DNA of 63,381 nucleotides from Pelagimonas sp. (GTDB lineage: Bacteria; Pseudomonadota; Alphaproteobacteria; Rhodobacterales; Rhodobacteraceae). Of the stretch, positions 7,737 to 16,325 are shown piece by piece; the stretch's first letter is position 1, and each line of letters starts with the position of its first letter. A program made the translations under genes and the position numbers. The notes beneath the pieces were generated by a model, which saw only the letters and a program-made list of their open reading frames with translations, did not search any database and was not told the DNA's origin. The stretch lies in assembly GCA_025210265.1 (NCBI GenBank), contig JAOASD010000037.1, forward strand, positions 1 to 63,381. The letters run 5' to 3'.

Positions 7737-8801
7737 TCAGTTAGTCTGCACCTTGTCCCAGAAGATCCCCAGATGCTTTGACACGATCGACGCGTAGCGA
7801 TCGCTTTCCTTCAGTGCCGCAAGCCCCGCATTAAAGCGATACAGGAAGGTCGTCCCGCGCCAATGGCGTTTCGAGATGATCACATGCAGCCCCTCGACAG
7901 ACAGGGGTTTGTCCAGCGGCACAACCTGCCCGCGCAGCCCCATATCCTTGATCGTGGTCGCCCCAAGGAAGACATTCACCGTCACCGCATCCACGTTCCC
8001 GGCGATCAGTTCATTGAAACACGCCTCCGGGCTTTCGGCCTGCACCAGCGTGATCAGGCCTTTGCTCAGCCATTCGCGGCCGGGCCGATCCAGATCATGG
8101 GTGAAATAGCCCGCCGGGCGGCACAGGCGCTTGCCCAAAATGTCCGCGTCACTGTCATAGGTCAGACCGCCTTCGGATTTGGTGAACAGCAGCACCAGAA
8201 TCTCGACCAGCGGATCCGAGAAATGGAAATTTGCGCAGCGGTCATTCTCCGGGGTCTGTTCACAATTGGGACGCAGCCAAGGGAAGCCCATGTCGTATTC
8301 CTTGGCGTCCAGCTTGGGGAACAGATGTTTGGACCAGTCATTTTCCCAGGTCACGGAATAGGTGACCGGAGCAGGCGTGGCCTCCATCGCGGCATTGACC
8401 AGTTCTGTCACCATCCCCTGCCCCGGCCATCCCTGATCGGTGAAGGGCGCATAATGCGACCCGGTCAGCAGCTTCAGCTCGGCGTTTTCAACCTGCAGCG
8501 GCGTGGCGTCGGCGATCTGTGTGTCGGCCTCGCAGGGGACAATCAGCATGTCCCCTTCGCGCACCTGAAACACCGATGCCTTCAGCGCCGTTTCATTGGC
8601 GTAATAGATCAGCGTCCATTTCTCAGGATCGCCATAGCGTTCCTGCGCGATGGTAAAGATCGTTTCCCCCGCCTGCACCCGATGCGCATCGGGCACACAG
8701 GCCTGGGCCTCGGCGCGGTCCATTGGCGCAAGCCCCCCGCCAAAGGCCAGCCCCAGCATCATTGCCACCCGCGTGGCGGTTTTCCTCCCCAAAGCAGCCA
8801 T
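7737..8801 (-). CDS. Periplasmic LysM domain plus solute-binding (SBP_bac_3-like) fusion, copy A
   Basis: 354 aa. Signal peptide to about residue 33 (GLAPMDRAEAQA), LysM at about 40-90 (HRVQAGETIFTIAQERYGDP ... VREGDMLIVP), then a family-3-type bilobed solute-binding domain from about 105 (ELKLLTGSHYAPFTDQGWPG, MVTELVNAAME, PWLRPNC, ADILGKRLC, NVDAVTVNVFLG). LysM binds peptidoglycan GlcNAc; family 3 solute-binding domains usually bind amino acids and feed ABC importers or sensors. No permease or ATPase gene is adjacent. The gene begins three bases after the stop of its paralogue and shares its whole domain order, so the two are a tandem duplication. The ligand is unknown. Confidence 0.8.
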   Translation of the reverse strand: MAALGRKTATRVAMMLGLAFGGGLAPMDRAEAQACVPDAHRVQAGETIFTIAQERYGDPEKWTLIYYANETALKASVFQVREGDMLIVPCEADTQIADATPLQVENAELKLLTGSHYAPFTDQGWPGQGMVTELVNAAMEATPAPVTYSVTWENDWSKHLFPKLDAKEYDMGFPWLRPNCEQTPENDRCANFHFSDPLVEILVLLFTKSEGGLTYDSDADILGKRLCRPAGYFTHDLDRPGREWLSKGLITLVQAESPEACFNELIAGNVDAVTVNVFLGATTIKDMGLRGQVVPLDKPLSVEGLHVIISKRHWRGTTFLYRFNAGLAALKESDRYASIVSKHLGIFWDKVQTN

Positions 8802-8804
8802 GGA

Positions 8805-9938
8805 TCACAGCCCCGCCCAGATGCTGGACATATGCGTGTCGATCAGACGCAGATATTCGCCGCTCTCACGCATTTCGGCCAGACCGTTATTGAACGCTGC
8901 GATCAGGTCGTCGGCGCGGGGGTTGGATTGATGCGCCACCACATGCAGGCCCTCAATCGCCAGCGGACGGCGCAGCATCAGTTCGACCTCACCAGCGAGG
9001 TTCATATCCCGCAGCACCACACGGCCGGTAAATTCGTTCATCGCCACAGCATCGGCGCTGCCATCCAGCAGACGCTGGAAACATTCTTCGGCGGTTTGCG
9101 GCTTCATCAGGCGCGCGCCCACCTGATCCAGATACCCGGCCCCGCGCCCCTGACGGCCCGAGGTGTCAAAACCCAGCGGGCTGCAGACCCGCAGACCGGC
9201 CAGATCGGTTTCGGAATTATAGGTCACAGGGCGGCTGCGCGCGGTGAACAGCACCACCAGCATTTCGAACATCGGTTCGGAATACACGTAATCCGTGCAA
9301 ACCTTGGCGTCGGCATTGGCCTCGCAATCGGGTTTTTTCCAGGGAAAGGCCAGATCGACCATGCCCTCGGACAGCATCGGATCCAGATGAACCGAGCGAT
9401 CATTGACCCAATAGAATTTATGCTGACCCGTGCTGTCATCCGCCACAAACGCCCGGTTCACCAGATCAGTGATCATCCCCGAAGACATCTGCATCCGGTT
9501 GGTAAAGGGCCGGAAATCATCCCCCGCCAGCAGACGCACATCAACGCCCTGCTTGCGCTCGACCGCAGCGCGCTGGCGCTTTTGTTGCTGCTGCGCGGCA
9601 GAGGCAGGTTTGGCAACAGGCGCAGCCACGGCCTGCGGCACCACCGCGGCGACCTTGTCCAGCGCCACCCCGCCCTTCAGCCCCGTGGGCAACCCGTCAA
9701 TGCAGGGCAGACGATAGGTCTGGCCTACCCGGATGCTGTCCGGGCTGGGAATTTTGTCGATATTGTTGCGATAGATCGCCGACCACTGGCCGACATCCTT
9801 ATACATCTTATCCGCGATCAACGACAGGCTGTCGCCTGATTTCACGGTATAAAGCCCGCCGCAGGTTTCCTGAGCAGACGCCTGAAGGGCGCCGGCCACC
9901 ACCATCGCCGCCGCGGCACTGACTGCGCGTTTCAGCAT
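8805..9938 (-). CDS. Periplasmic LysM domain plus solute-binding (SBP_bac_3-like) fusion, copy B
   Basis: 377 aa from ATG 9938; AGGGGG lies nine bases upstream, and a GTG at 9944 is in frame. Signal peptide ends at ALQASA; LysM at about 27-75 (YTVKSGDSLSLIADKMYKDV ... RVGQTYRLPC); an Ala/Gln/Lys linker of about 50 residues with AAQQQQKRQRAAVERKQ; then the solute-binding domain (VRLLAGDDFRPFTNRMQMSS, MITDLVNRAF, FPWKKPDC, LAGLRVCSPLGF, GSADAVAMNEFTG). Pairs of Cys around PDCEANADAKVC match those of copy A and suggest disulfides. It is the first gene of the pair, so it is probably co-transcribed with copy A. Confidence 0.8.
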   Translation of the reverse strand: MLKRAVSAAAAMVVAGALQASAQETCGGLYTVKSGDSLSLIADKMYKDVGQWSAIYRNNIDKIPSPDSIRVGQTYRLPCIDGLPTGLKGGVALDKVAAVVPQAVAAPVAKPASAAQQQQKRQRAAVERKQGVDVRLLAGDDFRPFTNRMQMSSGMITDLVNRAFVADDSTGQHKFYWVNDRSVHLDPMLSEGMVDLAFPWKKPDCEANADAKVCTDYVYSEPMFEMLVVLFTARSRPVTYNSETDLAGLRVCSPLGFDTSGRQGRGAGYLDQVGARLMKPQTAEECFQRLLDGSADAVAMNEFTGRVVLRDMNLAGEVELMLRRPLAIEGLHVVAHQSNPRADDLIAAFNNGLAEMRESGEYLRLIDTHMSSIWAGL

Positions 9939-10063
9939 TTTCACGATCCCCCTAATGATGTGTTTTAGGGTGGCTTATCTAGTGAAACGGGTCAACATGG
10001 CCGCTAGGATTTGTAGGAGCCCATAGGTGAACCCGCCACAAACCCCAGTTTGCGCCATGTTTT

Positions 10064-10684
10064 TCAGGGGGTTCGGCGCGCCAAAAGAATGGTGAACCCC
10101 CGGCAATCGGGATCATTGGGCACAAAGGTTTCGACCTCAACCCCACTTATCCACAGAATCGCTCTGTATTCCGCAGGGGAAAGCGAGGCATGAAAGACCA
10201 CGCTGTCACCGACAAATCCATGCGCTTCGCCTGCCTCTGGGCCGACGGTCAGCAACAGCCGCCCGCCCGGTGCCAGATGACCTGCGATGCGCGGTAAAGC
10301 GGCGCGCTGCTCTTCCATTGTCAGGTGAAAAAAGGCCCCCCAGTCGATGATCGCGTCAAACTGCTGCCCCAGATCCAATGCGCGCATATCGGTACAGATC
10401 GCGGTCGCGCCGGGCAGGCGCGCACGAAACTGCGCCAGCATGTCAGTCGAAAAATCCACACCGGTCAGCGCATAGCCCTGCGCGTTCAGAAACACCCCGA
10501 TCGGCGCGCCCGTACCACAGCCCAGATCCAGCACCGCAGCGCCCTGCGGCACATCGGCCAGCGCGCGCTCCAGCCAGGGGCGTTCGAACAGCTCCTGGCT
10601 GCGGGTGCTGTCATAGCCCGCCGCCTCGGCATCATAGGCGGCGCGGGTCTGTTCCGGCTGTGATGCGCCCCGCCCCAAAGGCAT
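10064..10684 (-). CDS. Class I SAM-dependent methyltransferase
   Basis: 206 aa. Motif I is VLDLGCGTGAPIGVFLNAQG, acidic loop VDFSTDMLAQFRARLP, and later IIDWGAFFHLTMEEQ and LAPGGRLLLTVGPEAG. The substrate is not evident; small-molecule O/N-methyltransferases of this size are common. The ATG abuts the stop of the upstream SnoaL-like gene with no gap, so the two are translationally linked. Confidence 0.85.
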   Translation of the reverse strand: MPLGRGASQPEQTRAAYDAEAAGYDSTRSQELFERPWLERALADVPQGAAVLDLGCGTGAPIGVFLNAQGYALTGVDFSTDMLAQFRARLPGATAICTDMRALDLGQQFDAIIDWGAFFHLTMEEQRAALPRIAGHLAPGGRLLLTVGPEAGEAHGFVGDSVVFHASLSPAEYRAILWISGVEVETFVPNDPDCRGFTILLARRTP

Positions 10685-11677
10685 TCATGCACCCTGATGC
10701 GCAACGATCTGCCGCCAGATCGCCAATGTGTCGAACAACACCCATTCGCGACGCAACCCCTGTGCGCCAAATTCGGCCTGCGCAAAGCCCATCACAAACA
10801 GATCCGCCCCCGATGGCGCACCAAACAGGCCCCAGCCCGCATGTGTCCCACGCAGAGACCAGCGCAGCGCCGCGCGGGGCGGCATCAGCGGGCCATCCTC
10901 GCCAATTCGGTGATGTATCTTGAACTGCCCCGTCGGAATCGCCGCGCGCAGACCGCTCCAGAAACGGGCAGCGGCATCCGCGCCGTGATCCGTCGCACCG
11001 CCGGGCAGATCCAGCTGGCAGGCCGGGTCATATTGCGCTTCAAACACGCCACCTTCGCCCTGCATGGCACGGCTGAGCAGATCGGCATATCCCAGCCCCC
11101 ACTGGCTGTCATTGCCATCACCCGTATAGGCTCCGGGGACGTCCTGTTCAGGCCGAAAGGGCGCGCTGCCACCCAGCGGAGCCCCCGCGATGCGGCGCGC
11201 AACTGTCTGAGGATCCACACCAATCTGCGCACAAATCGCACCGGTATCGCGCACAGACCAGATGTCTGTGATGCGCCCGGCCTTGGCATAGGTTTCGCGC
11301 ATTTCCCGAAACCGCAAAGCCCGCCCGGTTGGCGCGCCCCACAGCCCAGCCCCGCGATGATGCCCGGTCACAACCAGACGCTGCGCTCCCAGCCAACCCA
11401 GCCGGGCCGACCCGGAAATCAGCAGATCTTCGGTCTGGCAAGTGCGATCCGGCAGAGTCATCGCCTGCTGGCGCAGATCCTCCAGCACCGCGCCGGGGCC
11501 ATCGCCAAGACCCTGCCCGTCCCGGTACAGAATTTGCGGGTGCAGCCGCGCACCCAGCTGCGCTGCGCCAGTCTCGAGCCGCAGGGCGGCGGTGCTGCGC
11601 AGAAACGCATCGCATTCCTCGCGCCCCTCCGCCGCTGCGGGGTGTGCAGCGCGCGCTGGTCTGGTCGCCTGACGCAT
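10685..11677 (-). CDS. SnoaL-like / NTF2-superfamily protein with two tandem domains
   Basis: 330 aa from ATG 11677; the frame extends to 11809, but there is no RBS there and the extra 44 residues look non-coding. Two copies of the SnoaL-type cone fold are suggested by paired DIWSVRDTGAICAQIGVD and ADLFVMGFAQAEFGAQGLRREWVLFDTLAIWRQIVAHQG segments. Family members include polyketide cyclases and ester-cyclase-like proteins of unknown substrate. It is directly coupled to the methyltransferase gene. Confidence 0.65.
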   Translation of the reverse strand: MRQATRPARAAHPAAAEGREECDAFLRSTAALRLETGAAQLGARLHPQILYRDGQGLGDGPGAVLEDLRQQAMTLPDRTCQTEDLLISGSARLGWLGAQRLVVTGHHRGAGLWGAPTGRALRFREMRETYAKAGRITDIWSVRDTGAICAQIGVDPQTVARRIAGAPLGGSAPFRPEQDVPGAYTGDGNDSQWGLGYADLLSRAMQGEGGVFEAQYDPACQLDLPGGATDHGADAAARFWSGLRAAIPTGQFKIHHRIGEDGPLMPPRAALRWSLRGTHAGWGLFGAPSGADLFVMGFAQAEFGAQGLRREWVLFDTLAIWRQIVAHQGA

Positions 11678-11846
11678 CTGCCCACGGGTCACGACAGCGG
11701 CCTCTGGCGTGGCATACAGGCAAAAATATGCAGTTTTTTCATGCGCAAAGCTCCGGTTGGACAGGCCTGCCAAATTTAGGCCAGCCGCCGCCCCGCCGCA
11801 ACCACACATTGAATATCACGCCCGCAATACCCAGACTGCACACGCC

Positions 11847-12632
11847 TTATGCGCGCCCTTCCTGCAGCATGCGCACCGCCGCCGTAAAGACCGAAACCCG
11901 AAACCCCGCATCCGTCAAACTGGCCCCGTTTTTCTGGCCGATTTCCGTCCAGGCCCCGCCGGTCCAGTGATGTTTCAGCAGGTCGATCCCGGCCAGCCCA
12001 CCTTTTTCCAATACCGCAACCCGAAGTTGATTTCGCAACCCCGAGGGCAGGCGCTGTAAAAACAGCTTGGCCTCGGCTTCATCCTGCGCGGTCCACAGGT
12101 CGGTCAGGCAACGCCCGGCCCGGTCCCACAGCACCGCCTCTTGCATATGTGAGGCGATCAGATCGGTCCAACGCAGCCGCCCCGCGTCCGTGCGGCGCAG
12201 ATAGCCGCAGCGCAGCAAGGCCTGACAGGGCACCGCCTGGTCTTTGGGCGGGGCAAAACCCGCGCGCGTGGTCGGCAACACCTGCAGATCCCCTGCCGCA
12301 TAGGCAATATAGGCCTGAATAAGCTGCGCCAAAACAGCGTCGGGCACACCGGGCTGCGCATCAACACGGGCCTGCAGATCCGCCAGATCCCCGGCCTGCG
12401 CCCAGATCCCGTTCCGCTCCCCCCGGTACAAAAGGCCCAGCGCGCCAAGCGCGGCGCAGACGGCCTCTTGTCTGGAATGTCCGGCGGTGTCGAACCTGCC
12501 GCTGGGGCTGCGCTGCAGGCGCGGCAATGCGGAGTGCTGCAACCAACCGGCCAGCGCCATGACCAGACAGCGTTCTGGCAGGGTCAGCCCCGTGGCCCTG
12601 TCGCTGCCGAAACGATGTGCCATATCTGTCAT
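11847..12632 (-). CDS. Protein of unknown function (261 aa)
   Basis: I do not recognise this family. The start is set at ATG 12632, where GGAGCAGGGCAG gives an RBS; an in-frame ATG exists at 12686. It is soluble, rich in Ala, Leu and Arg, with no signal peptide or membrane helix. Segments of interest are TLPERCLVMALAGWLQHSAL, LQALIQAYIAYAAGDLQVLP and LRCGYLRRTDAGRLRWTDLI. It is separated by 51-213 bases from flanking genes on the same strand, so it may start its own transcript with the SnoaL/methyltransferase genes. Confidence 0.6.
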   Translation of the reverse strand: MTDMAHRFGSDRATGLTLPERCLVMALAGWLQHSALPRLQRSPSGRFDTAGHSRQEAVCAALGALGLLYRGERNGIWAQAGDLADLQARVDAQPGVPDAVLAQLIQAYIAYAAGDLQVLPTTRAGFAPPKDQAVPCQALLRCGYLRRTDAGRLRWTDLIASHMQEAVLWDRAGRCLTDLWTAQDEAEAKLFLQRLPSGLRNQLRVAVLEKGGLAGIDLLKHHWTGGAWTEIGQKNGASLTDAGFRVSVFTAAVRMLQEGRA

Positions 12633-12737
12633 CTGCCCTGCTCCGCCGCCCGCATTTTGCGATGCCATATTCGCGCCCGCGAACATATATCCAAAATTGC
12701 ATATACAGCAATCCAGTTAAGACAGCGTTGCCAGAAA

Positions 12738-13373
12738 TCACGTCACGCCAGGCAGAGGCAGACCTCGGAACACCGGAAAATCCGCATAGCGCGCCCGGCG
12801 TTGAGACAGGGTTTCCACGGGCGCAGCACTGGGGCGCAGCAGGCAGCCGCGCGGGGCGATATAGCTGTCGATGCGCCGCTGCGGCTCGGGCCGCCACGCG
12901 ATGTTAAAGGCACAGAGTTTGGGAAAGAACCAGACCTCAGAGAACGCCAGGTGATCATACAGCCACCAGGCCAGATCGCGCCAATCGCGCCCCTGCGCGT
13001 AGCGATCCGCAAACCACGGAATCACAATCGACGCCCCGGCCACGGGCACATCTGGCAGATCCCAGATATGGCATTCCAGCGGGTAATCATTGCGCGCGCA
13101 GTTCAGTTTGTTTTCGTTCCCGAACCGGTTCAGATCAGGAGAGCGATAGCCAGAACGCACAAAAATCCGGCCAAAGGTGTCCTCCAGCGGGTCCAGCAGG
13201 GTCTGGCAAAAGGCGCGCCCCCGCTCAATCGCCAGATCCGGGTTTACGGGTATATTCGGGATCCGGTGGATATTGCTGATCTCCGAACACAGAAATTCGC
13301 GCATCCAGAAATACCGCGACAGACGCACCCGCCCCAGATCCTCCAGCCCGCGCATGGATTTGGGGGATTTCAT
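12738..13373 (-). CDS. Peptidase M15A-like protein of unknown substrate
   Basis: 211 aa. The centre resembles M15-type D-Ala-D-Ala carboxypeptidases: LEDTFGRIFVRSGYRSPDLN and a candidate metal-binding LECHIWDLPD. The C-terminal half (WRDLAWWLYDHLAFSEVWFFPKLCAFNIAW and SYIAPRGCLLRP, given here in parts) is shared by an uncharacterised alphaproteobacterial group. No signal peptide is visible, so a cell-wall role is unproven. The ATG overlaps the upstream stop (ATGA at 13370-13373), so it is translationally coupled to the unknown gene. Confidence 0.6.
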   Translation of the reverse strand: MKSPKSMRGLEDLGRVRLSRYFWMREFLCSEISNIHRIPNIPVNPDLAIERGRAFCQTLLDPLEDTFGRIFVRSGYRSPDLNRFGNENKLNCARNDYPLECHIWDLPDVPVAGASIVIPWFADRYAQGRDWRDLAWWLYDHLAFSEVWFFPKLCAFNIAWRPEPQRRIDSYIAPRGCLLRPSAAPVETLSQRRARYADFPVFRGLPLPGVT

Positions 13374-14353
13374 TGCTCGATCACCGCGTTGACGACGGTT
13401 TGCATAAGCGCATCGTGAAAGAGTGGAAGACGTGGCTCCGCACTATCCCAACCCAGCGAGGGCCGCCAGCGCGCCTCGAACAGGCGGATTGCTTTGCGCG
13501 TTTGATCCTCTGGCCAGCGGGCGGCAATCTGCTCGCAGATTTCCTCTTTGCTCAACGGGGCCGGTTGCCGATCGCGGTATTGTTCGGGAACACGCGCCAG
13601 ATGCTCTGCCTGTGTGCGTTGCCAGTCGCGGGCGCGTCCCTCTATTTCGTCCCAATCTGGAGGCTGCCAGACAGAGGCCAGCACCATCGCCACATCCTGA
13701 GGCATTGTCTCCTGCGCCTGAACGATAAGGTCTGCGCGTTCCGTGTCACTGGGTTGCAGCATCCCATTCCGCCAAAGCGTTTCTGACGCATCAGCCTGCC
13801 ATTCCATTTTCTTTACCCAGCCGATGGCCTCCAGAGGCCGCAAGAAGTCAGGGTGGATATGCAACGGGCCAGCAGGCAGGGGCAGCGACACTTTCTCCTC
13901 TGCCCGCAGGATCGCAGCCAAGTGGTGTTTCTGGCCTTCTAACCATCGCACTTTGGCATGGTCCGGCAGGTATTCGGGAACGGCTCCCTTGGCGATACTG
14001 TCCTCTAGCGCCTGCTTGACGGCCTTGAGCCCGCCTACAGGCTTCCATGGCTGACTCTGCTGACGATCCCGCGTGGCTTGGGTCGAAATGTCATTCAGCT
14101 GTGTCCCAATCGCCAGAAACACGCGGGCGGCGTCCCCGATCCAAAGCCCGTTGGGGTCGATAAACCGCGTGACCTCTTCTGCTGGCACAGTCAGTTGGGC
14201 ACCGTAGCGGCGTTCCTTCGCAACTCCCATGGCGACCAACGCCATGCAAGCGAACTGCAATGCGGTCGAGGCCTTATCATGCATCCGCCCCTCTTCATCC
14301 GGGGGCACAAGTCGCAGCGCCTGTACCGCCAAGGCCTGATGCAGGTCAGTCAT
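13370..14353 (-). CDS. Protein of unknown function (327 aa), fifth gene of the hydrolase operon
   Basis: The start at ATG 14353 overlaps the VOC gene by eight bases; the frame is open to 14473 but those codons are the VOC gene read out of frame. The protein is soluble with no signal peptide. It contains LVPPDEEGRMHDKASTALQF, an ERADLIVQAQETMPQDVAMV helix, and an R/E/Q-rich segment DWDEIEGRARDWQRTQAEHL. I do not recognise a family. It is coupled to the M15-like gene at both stop and start. Confidence 0.6.
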   Translation of the reverse strand: MTDLHQALAVQALRLVPPDEEGRMHDKASTALQFACMALVAMGVAKERRYGAQLTVPAEEVTRFIDPNGLWIGDAARVFLAIGTQLNDISTQATRDRQQSQPWKPVGGLKAVKQALEDSIAKGAVPEYLPDHAKVRWLEGQKHHLAAILRAEEKVSLPLPAGPLHIHPDFLRPLEAIGWVKKMEWQADASETLWRNGMLQPSDTERADLIVQAQETMPQDVAMVLASVWQPPDWDEIEGRARDWQRTQAEHLARVPEQYRDRQPAPLSKEEICEQIAARWPEDQTRKAIRLFEARWRPSLGWDSAEPRLPLFHDALMQTVVNAVIEQ

Positions 14354-14774
14354 ACCCGTTCCAGCGAAACGCCCCGTCGGGGCCGAGTTTGGAAAACGGG
14401 TTATGGGCAAATTCCCAGATATGGCCTTCGGGATCGGCGATATAGGCGATGTAGCCGCCCCAGAACACCTCATGCGGGGGGCGCAGGATTTTGGCGCCTG
14501 CGGCCTCGGCGCGGGTGGTCAAAGCATCGACGGTTTCGCGGTCAGGCACATTGTGGGACAGGGTCATCGCGCCATGGCCCAGCGCGGCCTCGTCCAGCCC
14601 CATATCCTTGGCCAGCGCCGCACGGGGATACAGCCCCAGCACCTGCCCCAACAGGTCAAAGGCGATCACGCCGTCGGGGCTGTCGACCCGCTGCCAGCCC
14701 ATCTTTTCGTAAAACGCGGCCGCGACTTCTATATCGGTGACGCCCAGGGTGATCAGGCTGATGCGTTGCTCCAT
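14346..14774 (-). CDS. VOC-superfamily (glyoxalase/bleomycin resistance-like) protein
   Basis: 142 aa from ATG 14774, with AAGGGG upstream. Paired beta-alpha-beta modules: ISLITLGVTDIEVAAAFYEKMGW at the N-terminus and HEVFWGGYIAYIADPEGHIWEFAHNP at the C-terminus, ending in the typical metal-ligand Glu (IWEFAHNP). VOC proteins include glyoxalases, dioxygenases and resistance proteins; the residue set does not decide among them. Start overlaps the preceding hydrolase stop (TGATG). Confidence 0.85.
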   Translation of the reverse strand: MEQRISLITLGVTDIEVAAAFYEKMGWQRVDSPDGVIAFDLLGQVLGLYPRAALAKDMGLDEAALGHGAMTLSHNVPDRETVDALTTRAEAAGAKILRPPHEVFWGGYIAYIADPEGHIWEFAHNPFSKLGPDGAFRWNGYD

Positions 14775-15733
14775 CACAGGCCCCTTTCCTTGATCCAATT
14801 GGTGATTTCCTTGGCCAGCGGATCGGTCATGCCGGGGGACAGCACATCGCCCGCAATGACGTGATGCGCCGGGTCATCCGCCGGGCCGGGGGTGACGGGC
14901 ATCAGGGTGCTGTCCCCGCCCCAGCGCGCCTGCACTTTGCGGGTTTCGCGCTGGTCCACCACCTCATCGAGATCCGAGAACAGAAACAGCGCCGGGGTGC
15001 GCAGCGCGCGGTGATCCAGCAGGCGCGCGGCACGGGCGGCGGCTGCCATGGGGATCAGCGCCTGCATGGGATAGGAGGTGGTCCAGTATTTTTCGTGATC
15101 CGCACTGCGGGGCTCAAATTGATGGGTTTTACCCGCCACATACGGCCCCCAAAGCCGGGCGAAAGGCCAGCTGAGCAGCGCGGCGGCTTTGGATTTGATG
15201 CGGAAATTGGGGGCGATCAGGACGGTGGCATCGACGCCCTGCCCCATCTCTTCCCTCAGCGCCAGAGCGATCAGGCTAGACCCGGTAGAGTTGCCGATCA
15301 GCACAACCTTGTCGCCAATCTGGCGCGCGATGGCGATGGCTTCGGCCAGATCGGCCATCCAGTCGCTGACGCGCGGTTCAGCCATGGCGGCACTGCCACG
15401 CCCGTGGCCTGCCATGCGGGTCAGGAACAGGTTCGCCCCCAGCGCCCGTGCGACCTGATCTGACAGCGGGCGGGTTTCCTGTAACGTGGCCGAAAACCCG
15501 TGGATATAGACCAGCGCGATGTTGGTCTTGGCCTCGGGCGCGCCTGCCCAGATCACCTGTTTCTGCGCGCCCTCGCGGATGTCGTCGACCCCGGCCTCTT
15601 CTGCCTGCAAATAGGCCTCTATCCCATTTTCCAACGCGCGGCTGTCAAAGGTGACATCGGTTTTGACCGGCTCCTTGGGGGCCAGCAGCCAAAGCGCCGC
15701 CAGCACGGCGCAGATCAACAAAAACGTGGCCAT
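14774..15733 (-). CDS. Membrane-anchored alpha/beta hydrolase (carboxylesterase/lysophospholipase type)
   Basis: 319 aa from ATG 15733 (AGGATCCGGG RBS). An N-terminal hydrophobic segment (FLLICAVLAALWLLAPKEP) anchors it in the membrane; the catalytic domain lies outside. Oxyanion strand VYIHGFSATLQETRPL, nucleophile elbow LIGNSTGSSLIAL (GxSxG), acid in LFLFSDLDEVVDQRET, histidine in PADDPAHHVIAG. The frame is open further 5' to 15847, but that part overlaps the phosphatase gene. Confidence 0.8.
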   Translation of the reverse strand: MATFLLICAVLAALWLLAPKEPVKTDVTFDSRALENGIEAYLQAEEAGVDDIREGAQKQVIWAGAPEAKTNIALVYIHGFSATLQETRPLSDQVARALGANLFLTRMAGHGRGSAAMAEPRVSDWMADLAEAIAIARQIGDKVVLIGNSTGSSLIALALREEMGQGVDATVLIAPNFRIKSKAAALLSWPFARLWGPYVAGKTHQFEPRSADHEKYWTTSYPMQALIPMAAAARAARLLDHRALRTPALFLFSDLDEVVDQRETRKVQARWGGDSTLMPVTPGPADDPAHHVIAGDVLSPGMTDPLAKEITNWIKERGL

Positions 15734-15746
15734 CCCGGATCCTTTC

Positions 15747-16313
15747 CTAAAAACGGTGCCAATCGGCGTGCAGCCCCCAGCCGGGCAAAGCGATCTGCAG
15801 CAGGTTGCCCCCGCCAGAGCCGGGCGGCTGGTCATGGCTGCGATCAATCGGGGCGCTCAGCAGATGCGCCCGTGTCAGCGCGCCCACTCCGCCATGGGCG
15901 ATCACGGCGATGTCGCCCGCTGGCGAGTCGGCCACAACCTGCTGTAACGCAGCGATAATCCGGGCCTGAGCGTCCACCGCGCGCTCCCACCCGCGTATAC
16001 TGTCATTGGGATTGGCAAAGAACGCATCGGCCATGGCCTCAAATTCCGGTCCCGGCAGGTAGCCCGTGGCGGAGCGGTCGTTTTCGCCCAGCGCCTCAAG
16101 CACTTGAACGGTTTGGCCACGCGGCTCTGCCAGCAGGGCTGCGCCCTCGCGGGCCTTTTGTTCGGCGCTGGACCAGATCGCCCCGACCGGTGGCAGGCTC
16201 TGTTCCAGCGCGCGATGGCGCGCGCGGCCCGTTTCGTTCAGCCCCCAGTCCGGCACCGGCACAGCCGGATCGATCTGCACATCCGCATGGGTGATAAAGA
16301 ACAGGCGGCGCAT
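15747..16313 (-). CDS. Histidine phosphatase-superfamily protein with altered RHG box
   Basis: 188 aa. The catalytic strand reads FFITHADVQIDP, where phosphatases have RHG; the His is kept but Arg and Gly are not. Other parts are regular: NETGRARHRALEQSL, SSAEQKAREGAALLAEPRG, and the second histidine DIAVIAHGGVGALTRAHLL. The substrate and activity are uncertain because phosphate-binding Arg is missing at the first box. It is the second gene of the 17069-12738 operon, with 12-13-base gaps on both sides. Confidence 0.75.
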   Translation of the reverse strand: MRRLFFITHADVQIDPAVPVPDWGLNETGRARHRALEQSLPPVGAIWSSAEQKAREGAALLAEPRGQTVQVLEALGENDRSATGYLPGPEFEAMADAFFANPNDSIRGWERAVDAQARIIAALQQVVADSPAGDIAVIAHGGVGALTRAHLLSAPIDRSHDQPPGSGGGNLLQIALPGWGLHADWHRF

Positions 16314-16325
16314 GGGGATCCCCGG

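Noticed and set aside
7863-9839. 658-aa open frame antisense to the two LysM fusion genes
   Set aside because: His/Gln/Arg-rich shadow translation with no domain; the minus-strand genes have signal peptides and LysM motifs.
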